Below are positions 23,382-34,421 of a stretch of 64,000 bases of DNA, piece after piece. Position numbers and translations under genes: made by a program. The notes beneath the pieces were generated by a model that saw nothing but the letters and a program-made list of their open reading frames with translations, ran no database searches and was not told where the DNA came from. Source of the stretch: Brachypodium distachyon (lineage: Eukaryota; Streptophyta; Magnoliopsida; Poales; Poaceae); assembly GCF_000005505.3 (NCBI RefSeq), contig NC_016132.3, positions 44,778,914 through 44,842,913 of the forward strand. The letters run 5' to 3'. Numbering within the stretch: the first letter of the stretch is position 1; every line of letters starts with the position of its first letter.

Positions 23382-26300
23382 TGTAACATCCCAATTTTCA
23401 AAACTCTTCATATGCATTGCATATCATAAGCATCATGTCACCCTTGCATTTGATCACTTTCAAAACCCTAAAATTTGCCTAGAAAACCCTTTTGCAAAGA
23501 TGCCTTTATTTGATTTTGGGCTTTGATCTTGCTCTTGAGTATTTGCATTTTAACCCATGAGGGTATTGTGGTAAAAATGGATTTAATGCATATATAGAGC
23601 TATCCCATTAATTGGATTTTGAAATTATTTTGAAAAAAATAATAATTTATTTTGATAGCCTAAGGGCCCTAAAAGCCATTTTATAGGCAAATGTATTTTT
23701 AAATATTTTATTTTGAGGAAATTCTTGTTCCAAAAGTTAGATCATATGGAAATATGATTTTACAAACTTTTTTGCATTTTATTTGGAGTGATTTGGAGCT
23801 TCGAGTCAATTTTGAGGTTCAAAATCAGAAATTAGATAAAAGAAAAGGAAAAACCGAAGAAAACTGCTCAAACCGGACCGAACCGGACCGAACCAGTCAA
23901 ACCGGACCGAACCGGACCGGTCCAGCCCGAACCGCCCGTTTTCTCTCACTGACTGGTGGGACCCGCCCGTCATCTTCTTCCTCAACTGCTTCCCGAGAAA
24001 ACCGGCCACGCACGACTCCGAGTAGCCCACGATTCCGTCCCGATTTCTTCGCGCACGAACCTCCAAATCCGAAACCCCGCGCATCATATCGAAGCCCCCG
24101 AACTCCTCTACCACTTCCTCCAAACCCCACGATCATTTTCGCACCGATTATAGATTAATTGCTCGCCGGAGTTCGTTGCTGCCACTGCCGTTCTTCGCGT
24201 TTCTCCGCCGTTCCGGTGAGATTCTCCCCGTGCCAACCCCCTAGCCTCTCTCCCCTCCCCGTCCCGAACGCCGTGACGCGCTCCCCTTTGTGTTTGGCCG
24301 CCGCCGCCGCCTTTGGCCGCCCGCGCCGGCCATCTTCTCCGGCACCGGCCGCCGCCCGAGCTCCCCGCGCCCGCTTGCCGCGCCGCCCGCTCGGCCATGC
24401 CCGCGCGCCGCCCCGCCCGCGTGCCCGCGCCGCCCGCCGCTTCCGTCCACTCGCGCCCCGAGCCCGCGCCCGTGCGCCGCCGCCGCACCGCTCCGCCTCC
24501 GGCCGCCCGCCTGCGTCGCCTGCGCCGCCTGCCCGCGCCGCCCCGCGTTGCTGCCGGCCGGAACCCTAGATCCCGGCCAACCATGCGCTGCCACGTGGCA
24601 GAGCATTTTATTGTTTTATTTTATTTTAATTCGGCCGGATTGGATAATGCAATTTTGCAGAAAAGCCCCTGTATCTTCAAAGCCTCATATCTTTCAAACG
24701 GTTTGTCCAAAAATTGTGATCCACACCTTTCTGGAATCGTCACAACGTGTAGAATATCTTGACACTGTTTAATTTCAGTTTTGAACAACTTAGGCAGTCG
24801 CTATTTACAGAATGGTGGTTTATGGTTTAAATTTCAAATGAATTGTTTCAAAATAGTTTTGAGCATGTTATCTTGCTATAAAATTATTTAAACTTGTTCT
24901 CTGTCCATTAGGACCAGAAAAGAAATTGTTTTGTGAATAAAAATGGCTTACAAGTTTAAATCTATGTTGCAAAAAGCACACAATTTTTTATTTAAACCCT
25001 ATCCTTGTTTCATGCATATTAATTACCTCTTTGGTATTGTATAATCTGTCCAAATCATTTGAAAACTTTTCAAAACAGAAACAAAACTTGTTACACTAAA
25101 AGTAACCTTTGTGTGCATCATGATAGCATATGCATCATGGCATGATTTTTGCATTGAAAGGCAAGTTCACTTTGATCATATCCCATTATTATTGTTGTTT
25201 TAAAATACTTATGCATTAGTGTTGTTGTTAGAGATGCATTGATAGGACTATTACTCGTACGTCTATGCTAGCTATAAATCCGAGGTAGTATAGTTTACCC
25301 TCGCCATTACGTTGCTACCAAAATTGCCATCGATTGTAGTTGAATGCTAGGCTATGGTAGTATCGTGGGGGAAATAACTACATTATGATATTGTTATGCC
25401 GTTGGCTATATGAAATGTTTTTGTTAGATGTAAGACAAAACAACTAATTCAATGAACCATCCTGGGTGGGCTGTTTTGAGGATTTTGAGGATTAGCGGCG
25501 TCAGGTCCATTTCTATGGGTCCCTCTGAGTCGAGTTCCTGTGGATTCAGGAATGGATCGTCCATGGACGTCTCTCCTGTGGACTCGGGGAGCGCCTACGT
25601 TGCAAATGTGGAATGCCACCTGGGGTAACTGAGACTGGACTAGTTTCCTATTTAGAAGCTTCTAGTACAACCACAATGCTATATGGGCTCTGGCGAGACA
25701 AGAGTAAGTTGTATGAACCTAGACCCGAGGAATTGTACTGAGGTAGCCGTGTAGGGGGAGCGTGATTCTCTCGTGGTTTAGGGAATTACCTCTGAAAATC
25801 TCGTAATCGATGCCGTTGCTACTCTACCCTGAGGACAACAAGGGATTAACATGTCAGTTTCTTGTGGGGAATGTGTATAAACTCTCGAGAGCGTCAAAAC
25901 TAAGTACTTAGCCGTGTCCCCGGCAACGGACAATTTGAGCAACTAGATGTGGAGCTGTAAGGAAAGTCTCACTCATTCCAATTTCTTAAATAAAATGAAT
26001 GGTTTGAACAGGGTAGGAGCACTTGAAGAATCCACTTCAATGTACTCTAGGTTAATAGCAGCATGGGTGTGTCTACCCCGTGTCCATTAGTTAACATTAT
26101 TATAACATTCCTTTGTAGTAGGGTAATTTATGATCTGCTTCCACGCAAACAGCCTAAACTCCACCTTGCCAAATACTGCATATGCTTGGTAGGTTCCATT
26201 ATAACTCCTAGTGAATCTTGCCAATACATTCAATGTATTGACCCTAGTGGTTGCATCGTTTAATGATGCAGGAAGCTCCGACGTCGAGTAAGATGTACGT

Positions 26301-26583
26301 TCTGCTTGTTTGGGTTACGGGCTTACATTCCAACACGCTCTCACCGTGGTGTTGATGTGCCCTTGTATCTTTCGTTTTCCGCTGCTAAACAGTTGTTTTA
26401 TTTCCAGCTAACCCGTGAGGTTATGCGAGTTGTAAGTACCTTGAAATTCTGGATGATTCGTTGTAATATTGAGACCTTTGTTCTATGATATTACATATTG
26501 AAACTGTGTGTGCTAGTGAGTCGATCCAGGGGACTAGCACTAAAACACAGAGATCGAACCCTTGTACGGGGGCGGTCGCTTCA
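23382..26583 (+). mobile_element. 5' LTR of element D
   Basis: 3.2 kb, from TGTAACATCCCAATTTTC to GGTCGCTTCA. A GC-rich block (about 24000-24580) ends a possible leader exon at 24215 (CCG|GTGAGA). Against the 3' LTR it lacks about 98 bp near 25160 that hold the Cys-rich exon-like block, while the terminal-exon sequence (about 26274-26293) is kept. Confidence 0.92.
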
Positions 26584-26585
26584 GA

Positions 26586-26597
26586 TGGTATCAGATC
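26586..26597 (+). promoter_or_regulatory. Primer binding site of D (initiator tRNA-Met)
   Basis: TGGTATCAGATC lies two bases after the 5' LTR end. It matches the usual tRNA-iMet complement TGGTATCAGAGC except for one base. Confidence 0.85.
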
Positions 26598-27031
26598 AAT
26601 GTGTTGCCCGTAGGAACGTGACCCTAGCCTGGATTAGGATAAGACTAAACCATGAGACCAAAGCTTAGGAGAAATTCTTATCCCTATCTGATCTTTATAA
26701 ATATTTTACTCCTTATCCCTATTCATCTAAATCATTGCATTTATATCTTACATATGCATGACATGTTTGTTGATTTATTTTACACATACACCAAATACTA
26801 TGCCTTATACCACATATGCATGTTTATTTTATTATACCACAGATGCATATTTATTTTGTTATACCAACTACCACTATAATCATGTTGTCATGTTATACAC
26901 ATATCATCATGCATCCAATTTTGTCTTTGCAATTCCACCCTTCTACCTTCATTCTTTTATTCTACTTACACCCGACCTTTTGATCATGTCACTGATACTT
27001 CCCTACCTTTCCTTCTTTGTTTTTTCTATAG

Positions 27032-27898
27032 ATGGAAAGCCCACCACCACCCTTTGGCAATGTACCGCCGTTTACCCGCATCTACTACCCCTCCACCGAC
27101 GACGAGCAGCTGTTCAGTGCCCCTTTGGCGGCACTGTGTGCGTTCCTCGACCTGCCACCTCCCAGGTTCAGAGGCCGAGTTGAGCCCGCCGTGCCAGAAG
27201 GATGGCAGCCATGATGGGAGATTAAGGCAAAGATCCGCGGGCGTGAGATCGCTCCAGCGACTTCGGATATCACCTTCATCGCCCGCTACCCCACCTTCGA
27301 GCAGGGCCTTCAGTTCGCCATGCAGTGCGCCTTCGCGCAGGTGTGCCGGGACTATCGGCATGAGTTTCCTGAGGACTCCCCCTTCCGACTCTTTGGAAGG
27401 CGGAACCACACGTGCCAGGCCGTGCCAGCAGCCGACGACCAAGAGGTGTCCGAGGTGGCCGCCCAGTTTGAGAGCATGGAGAAGAACACCGAGAATCTGG
27501 AGACCTGCCTCGGTGAGGAAATGACTAGGGCCGACCTAGCCGAGGAGCAGGCCGATAATCTACTGGGGGAGAATGCCTAGCTACAGGAGGACAAGACCGT
27601 GTTGGAGAACGCTGTCCTCAACATGGGAGGAGTCATAGAGGAACTGATGTATGAGAGGGACCAAGCCCGTTACTACTGCGAGCAGTTTAAGGCTTTCATC
27701 GAAGCCGCCGCCGCCGCAGCCGCACCGGCACCTGTTCAGACCCCACCTCCACCGCAGGATCAGGAGGTGGAACCTCAGGAGGGAGTGCCAACTGAGGAGG
27801 AGGAGCCCCGGGAAGTCCACGAGACGGACGCACCTGCCACCCGCACCCGTTCCAGGGCGTGGAACTCCGGGAATGCCAACTTCCTCTCACTTCCTTAG
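27032..27898 (+). pseudogene. ORF0 of element D (extra ORF upstream of gag)
   Basis: The reading frame starts at the ATG directly after TTTTTTCTATAG, a good splice-acceptor match. The N-terminal part includes FGNVPPFTR, LAALCAFLDLPPPRFRGRVE and KAKIRGREIAP, then a coiled-coil-like stretch (about 27450-27700), an Ala/Pro run and an acidic tail. Two in-frame stops (27212-27214 and 27578-27580; the latter is TAG where E has CAG) break it. Element E has a close homologue, and B a distant one sharing the AKIRGR word and layout. No known domain was recognised and the function is unknown. Confidence 0.7.
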
Positions 27899-28471
27899 TT
27901 TCAGCTTAGAGCCCATGTAACATCCCAAAATTTCAAACCTTTACATGTGCATTGCATCCATGAGCATCATGCCACAATTGCATGTTTGAATTCAAATTTG
28001 AATCACAAAAGGCTTTAAAAGATTTTGTTTACACCTAATTGAGCCTTGGATTTTCAAACCATTAAAGTTTATATATATAAGGGGTTTATTGCACATATTA
28101 GCTATCCCATAATTTTGGGATAATTATTTGGAGTTGAAAAAAATATTTTATTTAAATGGATATATAGCCCTAAGGGCATTTATAGGGCGAATGTATTTTT
28201 ATATATTTTATTTTGAAGAGAAACTACTTCCAAAAGTTGCATCATGGTAGAACAAGATTTTACAAATTTTCTAGAATTCTTTTGGACCAATTTGGAGTTC
28301 AAACTCAAAATATATTAAAGAAATGGGAAAAACAGAAAAAGAAAAGGTCTAAAAGAAAAAAAAAAGGGGTAAACGGACCGGCCCGGCCGAATAGGGCCGA
28401 ACCGGCCCAACTCCCCCCGCGCGCGCCACAGCCCAGCTGGCCCAGCCGCCCGCTCGCGCGCGCCCGCGCCA

Positions 28472-28496
28472 CCGACAGGTGGGGCCCACCTGTCGG
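28472..28496. promoter_or_regulatory. Perfect palindrome, 12-bp arms, GTGGG-G-CCCAC core
   Basis: Two 12-bp arms (CCGACAGGTGGG on the left) flank a single G. It lies about 120 bp upstream of the TATAA of this LTR. The core fits a TCP binding site. Confidence 0.7.
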
Positions 28497-28616
28497 GGTC
28501 ATCCCCTACCTCGGGCAGGCGCCCGAAATCGCGCCGCCGTCCCCGCGCGTGGCCGCCGCGCGCCATCACCGGGATCCGCTCCTCCGGCCTTCCATTTTCA
28601 TGCCCGAGCACTCCTT

Positions 28617-28621
28617 TATAA
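28617..28621 (+). promoter_or_regulatory. TATA box of the solo LTR
   Basis: TTTATAA ahead of the pyrimidine-rich start of the GC-rich leader. Equivalent boxes lie at 35015-35021 (E), 51102-51107 (minus solo LTR) and 19238-19243 (B). Confidence 0.6.
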
Positions 28622-29756
28622 CCCCCGCGACCTCCTCTCTCTTTCCCCCTTGTTTCCCCATCCAATCGCGCCGCCGGGCTGCCCCGATTTCTCGCTGGAG
28701 CCGTGCCCGCGCCGCCGCCCATCTTCGTCCCCGGCGCCGTCCCCGACCGTCCCCGACCGCGCCTCGTCTCCGCCGGGCCGCGCCGCACCTCCCCGTGTCT
28801 TCCCCGTCGCGCCCACGTCGCCGGAGCGTCCCCGCGCCGCCGCGCCCGTGCCCGCGCCGCCGTCCGCCGACCGCGCCGCCCGCTCGTCCCGTCCTAGGCG
28901 CCGACCCGCGCCGCCCGAGCCCCCGCCGACCGCGGCCCCGTCTCCGCCGTGCCGCGCCGTCATCGCCCGCCATTTCCCCGTCACGCCCCGACGCCGGAGC
29001 ACCCCCGCGCCGCCCCGCCCGCGCCGCGCCGCCGCCGGTTTCCGTCGCCGGAACCCTAACCCGCCGGTGAGCTTCCCCCGATCGATCTCGTCCGTCCATC
29101 CGTCTCCAACGGTGTAGATTAGAACGTCTTTATTCATTTAAACCGAACCGGTACCAACGAATAGGAATGCGCCACGTGGCACCCGAGTTATAAAATAAAA
29201 ATGTAATTTTATTTCCCCGGATTAATAAAAGGCATTTTTGCAGATAGGCCCCTGTAACTTCAAATGATCACAACTTTAAATCTGTTTGGCCAAATTTAGT
29301 GATCCACACCTTTTTGGAATCCTTAGGAAATGTAGAATCTTTTGGAACTGTCCAAATTCAAATTTGAATATTTGAATCACATTCAAATTACAGATTAGGG
29401 TTTTATGCCATTTAAATCATAGCTAATTATTTAGAAGTCCTTTTTGAATGAAACCAGTGCCCAAAATTTTGTTTTAATGTCCTCTGTCCAATGGGGCAGA
29501 GAAATAAATATTATGAATTAAATTGTTTTGCAGATGCAAATAAAACCTCATTTTAGGTTTTAAACCCTAGCTTTTGCTTTTTCTTAAAAACCCTAATTAC
29601 ATGTGTTTAATTCCCAAGGCATTGGATCAGCAGATCACCTAAATAAAATAAACCAAACTCACGTCACATGTTTTGCATCGCATCATGGCATACATATTCT
29701 TTTGTCATGTTTGTATTGTGTGTTTATGTGTGTGTATATGTTTGTTGATGGTATAG

Positions 29757-29816
29757 TATTCTCGGAGAGCGAACCTTGCGATTGTGACGAGTGTTTGAAC
29801 TCCAACTACTATCAAG
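29757..29816 (+). other. Cys-rich exon-like block in solo LTR (60 nt)
   Basis: The acceptor is GGTATAG at 29756 and the donor is the rarer GC type (CAAG|GCAAGT). It reads ...FSESEPCDCDECLNSNYYQ... in the shared phase. Joined in phase to 30888 it continues G-G-S-D-D-E-stop. Confidence 0.5.
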
Positions 29817-30887
29817 GCAAGTTCACTTTGACCATCATCCCATTATCTTATTATGCACTAGATTTTATTAGTTGCATTGTCAGGATTATTATTGTATCTA
29901 TGCTAGCTATGATCTATCCTACTAGTATAGGATACCTTTGCCATGACTTCACCACCAATTGCCATCGTAGTAGTAAAATGCTATGCTATGATAATATACG
30001 AGGGTGGTATTATTACAATGTGATACTATTGAATTACAAATATAGTTTTCCTAGTGTATGGCAAAACAAGTAATTCAATGAACCGTCCTGGGTGGGCTGC
30101 TTTGAGTTTTCGGATGTCGTGATGTTAGGTCCATTTCTATGGGGCCCGCTGAGTCGTCTCTCCGTGTGATTCGGGAGCGTCCATGGTCGCCTCCCCGTGC
30201 GATTCGGGGAGCGCCTACGTCATAATGTGGGATGCCACCCGGGATAACCAGAGACTGGACTAGTTTCCTGTTTAGTAGCTTCCAGTACAACCACATGGTA
30301 TTATGGGCTCTGCCAGGATGGATGTAAGAAATATGAACCTGGATCCGAGGTGACATCGGTATGTAGCAGTGTAGGTTGGAACGCGTCCCTCAGGTGGTTT
30401 GGGGAAATATGTTCTGAAAATTCCTGTAATCGATGCCGTTGCTACTCCATCTGGAGGACAGCAAGGGATTAACACGTCGATTTCTTGTGGGTAAAGTGTA
30501 CCACCTCTCGAGAGTGTCAAACTAAGTACTTAGCCGTGTCCCTGGTTACGGACGATTATGAGCAACTGGATATTGAAGCTGTAAGGAAAGTCTCACTCAT
30601 TCAAATTTCCTAATAAAATGAATGGTTTGAACTGGGTAGGAGCATTGATGTTTCTACTCAATGTGCCTAGGTTAATAGGAGCATGGGTGTTTCTACCCCG
30701 TGTCCAATAGAATTCAAAACTATTTGTCTAAAAATGATAGGATTTGAATAATGATGCTTTTATGCAAAATAGCCAAACCCCACCTAGCCAAACTATGCAT
30801 GTACTTGGTAGGTCCTTTATAACTCTAGTGAGCTTGCCAATACATTCAAATGTATTGACCACGTAGTGGCTGCAATTAACAATGCAG

Positions 30888-30907
30888 GTGGATCCGACGA
30901 TGAGTAA
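30888..30907 (+). other. Terminal exon start of the LTR mini-gene (solo LTR)
   Basis: Follows the acceptor AATGCAG. In the phase left by the Cys-rich block it gives G-G-S-D-D-E and TAA at 30905-30907. AATAAA follows about 200 bp later (31109-31114). Confidence 0.45.
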
Positions 30908-31543
30908 GGTTCGTCGTTTTGTCATGGGTCATGTGCTTACATTCCAACATGCTCTCTCCTCTGGGAGTAGATGAGGCCCTTTTACTCTACCTTTCCGCTG
31001 CAGCTTCATGATACATTGTTGTCATGGTTTTGAACATTATTTGTTTATGCTGGCCTAAGAGGTCATGCAAGTTTGTAAGTACAATTTAAGTTCTGGATGA
31101 TACGATGTAATAAAGTACTTTTGACCTTTGTATCTTGGTATTACATCTTGAACTGTGTGTGTGCTAGTGAGTCGATCCAGGGACTAGCACAAGTAAGCAC
31201 AGAGATCGAACCCTTGGTGAAGGGGGATCGCTTCAGCCCACCAGACTATTTATCTTATTATATCGTTATCGTGTTAGTCATTGACCATACAGTCGTTGTG
31301 GTATGGCAATGTAGATTCGTGTGTTTACTTGCAACTTTTTACTTGTGTCTTAGGCTGTTATGCCTTGTGAACTATTTGTTTTGGATGTTAAAATCCTAGC
31401 GAATGTTTTTGCTTGCTTTATAGTTGACGTGTTCATGATTGAATTGTCATGCTTGTGTTATAATTGTGTTTGAACTGTTGTTTTGCCTGTGTTGTGGGGC
31501 TTAGTTTTCTCTTAGACCCTGTCTATCTATTTCTAATAAAAAG

Positions 31544-33533
31544 ATGCCTCCAAGACGTGACCCCAACAACAATAGCCATATCACCAACAACAGTGACAAC
31601 CATGAGGGAGAGAACGACAATGCAGTGACCATGCAGACTCTGTTGGCAGCTCAGACTCAATTTTTCCAAATGGTAACCTGGCAGATAACCAACAACCAGA
31701 ACATCAATCAGAATAACCAGCACTAGCATCCAAGGATCAACAACAACAAGGGCAGTGGCCAGAACAATGGAGGCAACCCAGGGCAGAACCGCACCACTGG
31801 CAGAGATCTGAGCCAAGTGCAATACTTTAAGTGTCACAAGATGGGACACTACTCCAATGATTGTCCCGAGAAGTTCAATGAGGCGGGAGCAAAGTCCAAC
31901 CCATTCCAGAAGGGCAATGTGAACCACGTCAACGTGGAGGAAATCACGGAGGAGCAAGATATCATAATCGGCACCTTTCGCCTAAATTCTTTTGAAGCAC
32001 TCATACTGTTTGATACCGGTGCATCGCATTCTTTCATCTCAAGGAGTTTTCTACATAAGAATGGATTAACCACTAGTACCTTAGTGAACCCTATGAAGGT
32101 GAAGTCACCTGGGGGAGAGATGATAACGGCTTGTGAATGCCGAATGCTGACCCTAGAAATTGGAAAACACAACTTCCCCACAGACCTGATAGTGTTAGGA
32201 TCAAAAGGAATGGATTGGTTAGCTAAGTATGAAGGACTTATAGATTGTGTCAAGAGGACTATTACACTCATAACTCCAGAGAAGAAGCGAATCCGCTTCA
32301 AGTCAACCTATGAGCTTGAGTTACCCAAGGTAAATTCTCTTAAGGGGGTTAGCCTAGAGGATGTACCGATAGTGAAAAAGTATCCGGATGTGTTTCCAGA
32401 GGAATTACCAGGCATGCCACCGGACCGAGATGTGGAATTTCTTATTGAGTTATTGCCCGGAAGTGGACCTATAGCCAACAGACCATATAAGATGGCTGTA
32501 GATGAATTAAAAGAGCTGAAGAAGCAACTTGCAGGACAGTTGGCCAAAGGATTTATTCGCCCTAGCTCATCACCATGGGGAGCACCTGTTCTATTTGTGG
32601 AAAAGAAAAACAAGAGCCAAAGGATGTGCATAGACTATAGTTCACTAAATGAGGTGACGATAAAGAACAAGTACCCACTACCCATAATCAATGATCTCTT
32701 TGATCAATTGAAAGGAGCCTGCGTTTTCTCAAAGATCGATCTTCGATCAGGTTATTTCCAGTTAAAGATCCGAGAAGCGGATATACCCAAGACAACATTT
32801 ACCACTAGGTATGGCGTGTATGAGTACACAGTGATGCTTTTTGGATTAACCAATGCCCCGGCATACTTCATGAATATGATGAACAAGGTATTCATGGAAT
32901 ATTTGGATAAGTTTGTCGTAGTATTCATCGACGACATTTTGATCTACTCGAAGAGCAAAGAAGAACATGAAGAACATTTGCGTCTGATCATGGAAAAACT
33001 TAGAGAGCACAAGCTTTATGCAAAATTCAGCAAGTGTGAATTTTGGTTGTCCGAAGTTGGTTTCTTGGGACACATTGTGTCAGGAAATGGAATTGCCGTC
33101 GATCCTACTAAAGTAGCAGCGGTGACTGAATGGGAAGTCCCTAAGAACGTTGGCGATGTTGGAAGCTTCCTAGGACTTGCTGGATATTACAGGAGGTTCA
33201 TAGAGAATTTCTCCAAGATTGCCAAGCCTATGACTGAACTTTTGAAGAAAGAGAAGAAGTTTGAATGGACTGAAAAGTGTGAAGAAAGTTTTCAGGATTT
33301 GAAGAAGAGCCTAGTATCAGCACCCATCCTTGTTTTACCCGACTTACTAGAAGATTTCCAAGTGTACCGTGACGCTTCGCGTTTAGGATTGGGATGTGTT
33401 TTGATGCAAGGAGGAAGAGTCGTAGCATACGCCTCAAGACAACTAAAGAATCATGAAAGAAATTAGCCCACTCATGATTTGGAACTAGCATCGGTAGTGC
33501 ACGCACTCAAGACTTGGAGACACTATCTCATGG
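31544..33533 (+). pseudogene. Element D gag-pol, first part (gag internally deleted; PR, RT, RNase H start)
   Basis: The frame opens MPPRRDPNNN with the gag start (LLAAQTQFFQMV), hits TAG at 31724-31726 and jumps to the zinc knuckle: compared with E about 0.8 kb of gag core is missing. The knuckle reads [14 protein letters not shown], so the first Cys of the CCHC box is Tyr. Protease [16 protein letters not shown] ([27 protein letters not shown]) and the RNase H start (FQVYRDAS) follow. A few codons around the LGMDWL motif are lost and a stop lies at 33464-33466. The F/E insertion cuts it at 33539; it resumes at 45993. The gag defects mean D could not encode normal particles. Confidence 0.9.
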
Positions 33534-33538
33534 GAAAG

Positions 33539-34421
33539 TGTAACATCCCAAAATTTCAAACCTGTACATGAGCATTGCATTCATAAGCATCATGCCACAA
33601 TTGCCTATTTGAATTCAAATTTGAATCCCAAAAGGGCTTTGGAAAGATTTTTATTTCATTTTAAACCCTAGGGTTTACACCCATTTGAGCTTTGGATCTT
33701 CAAACCATTAAGATTTAAGTATAAAAGGGGTTTATTGCATATATAAGCTATCCCAAATTTTTTTGGGTAATTATTTGGAGTGGAAAAAGTATTTTACTTA
33801 ATAGATATATAGCCCTAAAGGCATATATAAGGAAAATGGATTTTTATATATTTTATTTTGAGGGGAAACTACTCCCAAAATTTGTATCATGATAGAACAT
33901 GATTTTACAAATTTTCTGGAATTTATTTGGACCAATTTGGAGTTCAAAATCAAAAGTTATCAAAGAAATAGGAAAAAGGGAAAAAGAAAAGAAAAAAAAG
34001 GGGGTGAACCGGACCGGTCTGACCGCTTGGGCCGAACCGGCCGAGCCGGCCCCACCGACCGAGCCGCCCGCGTGCGCGCGCCCGAGCCACTGACAGGTGG
34101 GGCCCACCTGTCGGGTCGTCCCCTACCTCGAGCAAGCGCCCGAAATCGCGCCGCCGTCCCCGCGCGTGACCGTTGCGCGCCCTCACCGGGATCCGCCCCT
34201 CCCGATCTTCCCGAACCGAGCCGCTCGCGTCCTTTTGAAGCCCGCGACCCCCCCTCTTCTTCCCCTCTGCTCCCCCTCGCTATCACGCCGCCAGGCCGCC
34301 CCGATTCTTCGCCGAAGAGCTTCGCCGCCGCCGCCACTCTCGCGCCGCGCCCGACCACGCCGGTAAACCATCTTCGACGCCACCGCCCTCCCTCTCCTTC
34401 TCTCTCTCTCGCGCATATTTT
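33539..34421 (+). mobile_element. Left fragment of LTR F
   Basis: Starts TGTAACATCCCAAAATTTC after GAAAG (33534-33538), the duplication that recurs at 45988-45992. It runs through the GC-rich block and stops where element E begins (34422). It differs from E's LTR throughout, so it is an older C-type LTR into which E inserted. Its palindrome is at 34092-34112. Confidence 0.8.
34092..34112. promoter_or_regulatory. Palindrome in LTR F, 10-bp arms
   Basis: GACAGGTGGG and its complement flank one G. Same core and relative position as in the other LTRs. Confidence 0.6.

Larger units (their letters stand above)
27916..31235 (+). mobile_element. Solo LTR (C-type family) inserted in element D
   Basis: 3.32 kb, TGTAACATCCCAAAATTTC to GGGATCGCTTCA, with a perfect 5-bp duplication GCCCA (27911-27915 and 31236-31240) and D sequence on both sides. 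No internal region remains, so an element was lost by LTR-LTR recombination. Visible parts: palindrome 28472-28496, TATAA 28617-28621, GC-rich leader with no ATG ending at donor 29066, Cys-rich exon-like block 29757-29816, terminal exon 30888-30907, AATAAA 31109-31114. Confidence 0.93.

Noticed and set aside
28213..29117. Long overlapping ORFs on both strands in the GC-rich part of the solo LTR (also about 24150-24770, 34000-34600 and 50600-51270)
   Set aside because: The sequence is so GC-rich that stops are rare in all frames. Several frames on both strands are open over the same bases, and the peptides are Arg/Pro/Ala repeats. This is a composition effect.
29603..30073. 156-codon unspliced ORF across the Cys-rich block in the solo LTR, with shorter relatives in other copies
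   Set aside because: Outside the 60-nt block it is T-rich, and D and A differ there by a 1-nt indel. The upstream part therefore looks like intron, and the block alone is conserved.
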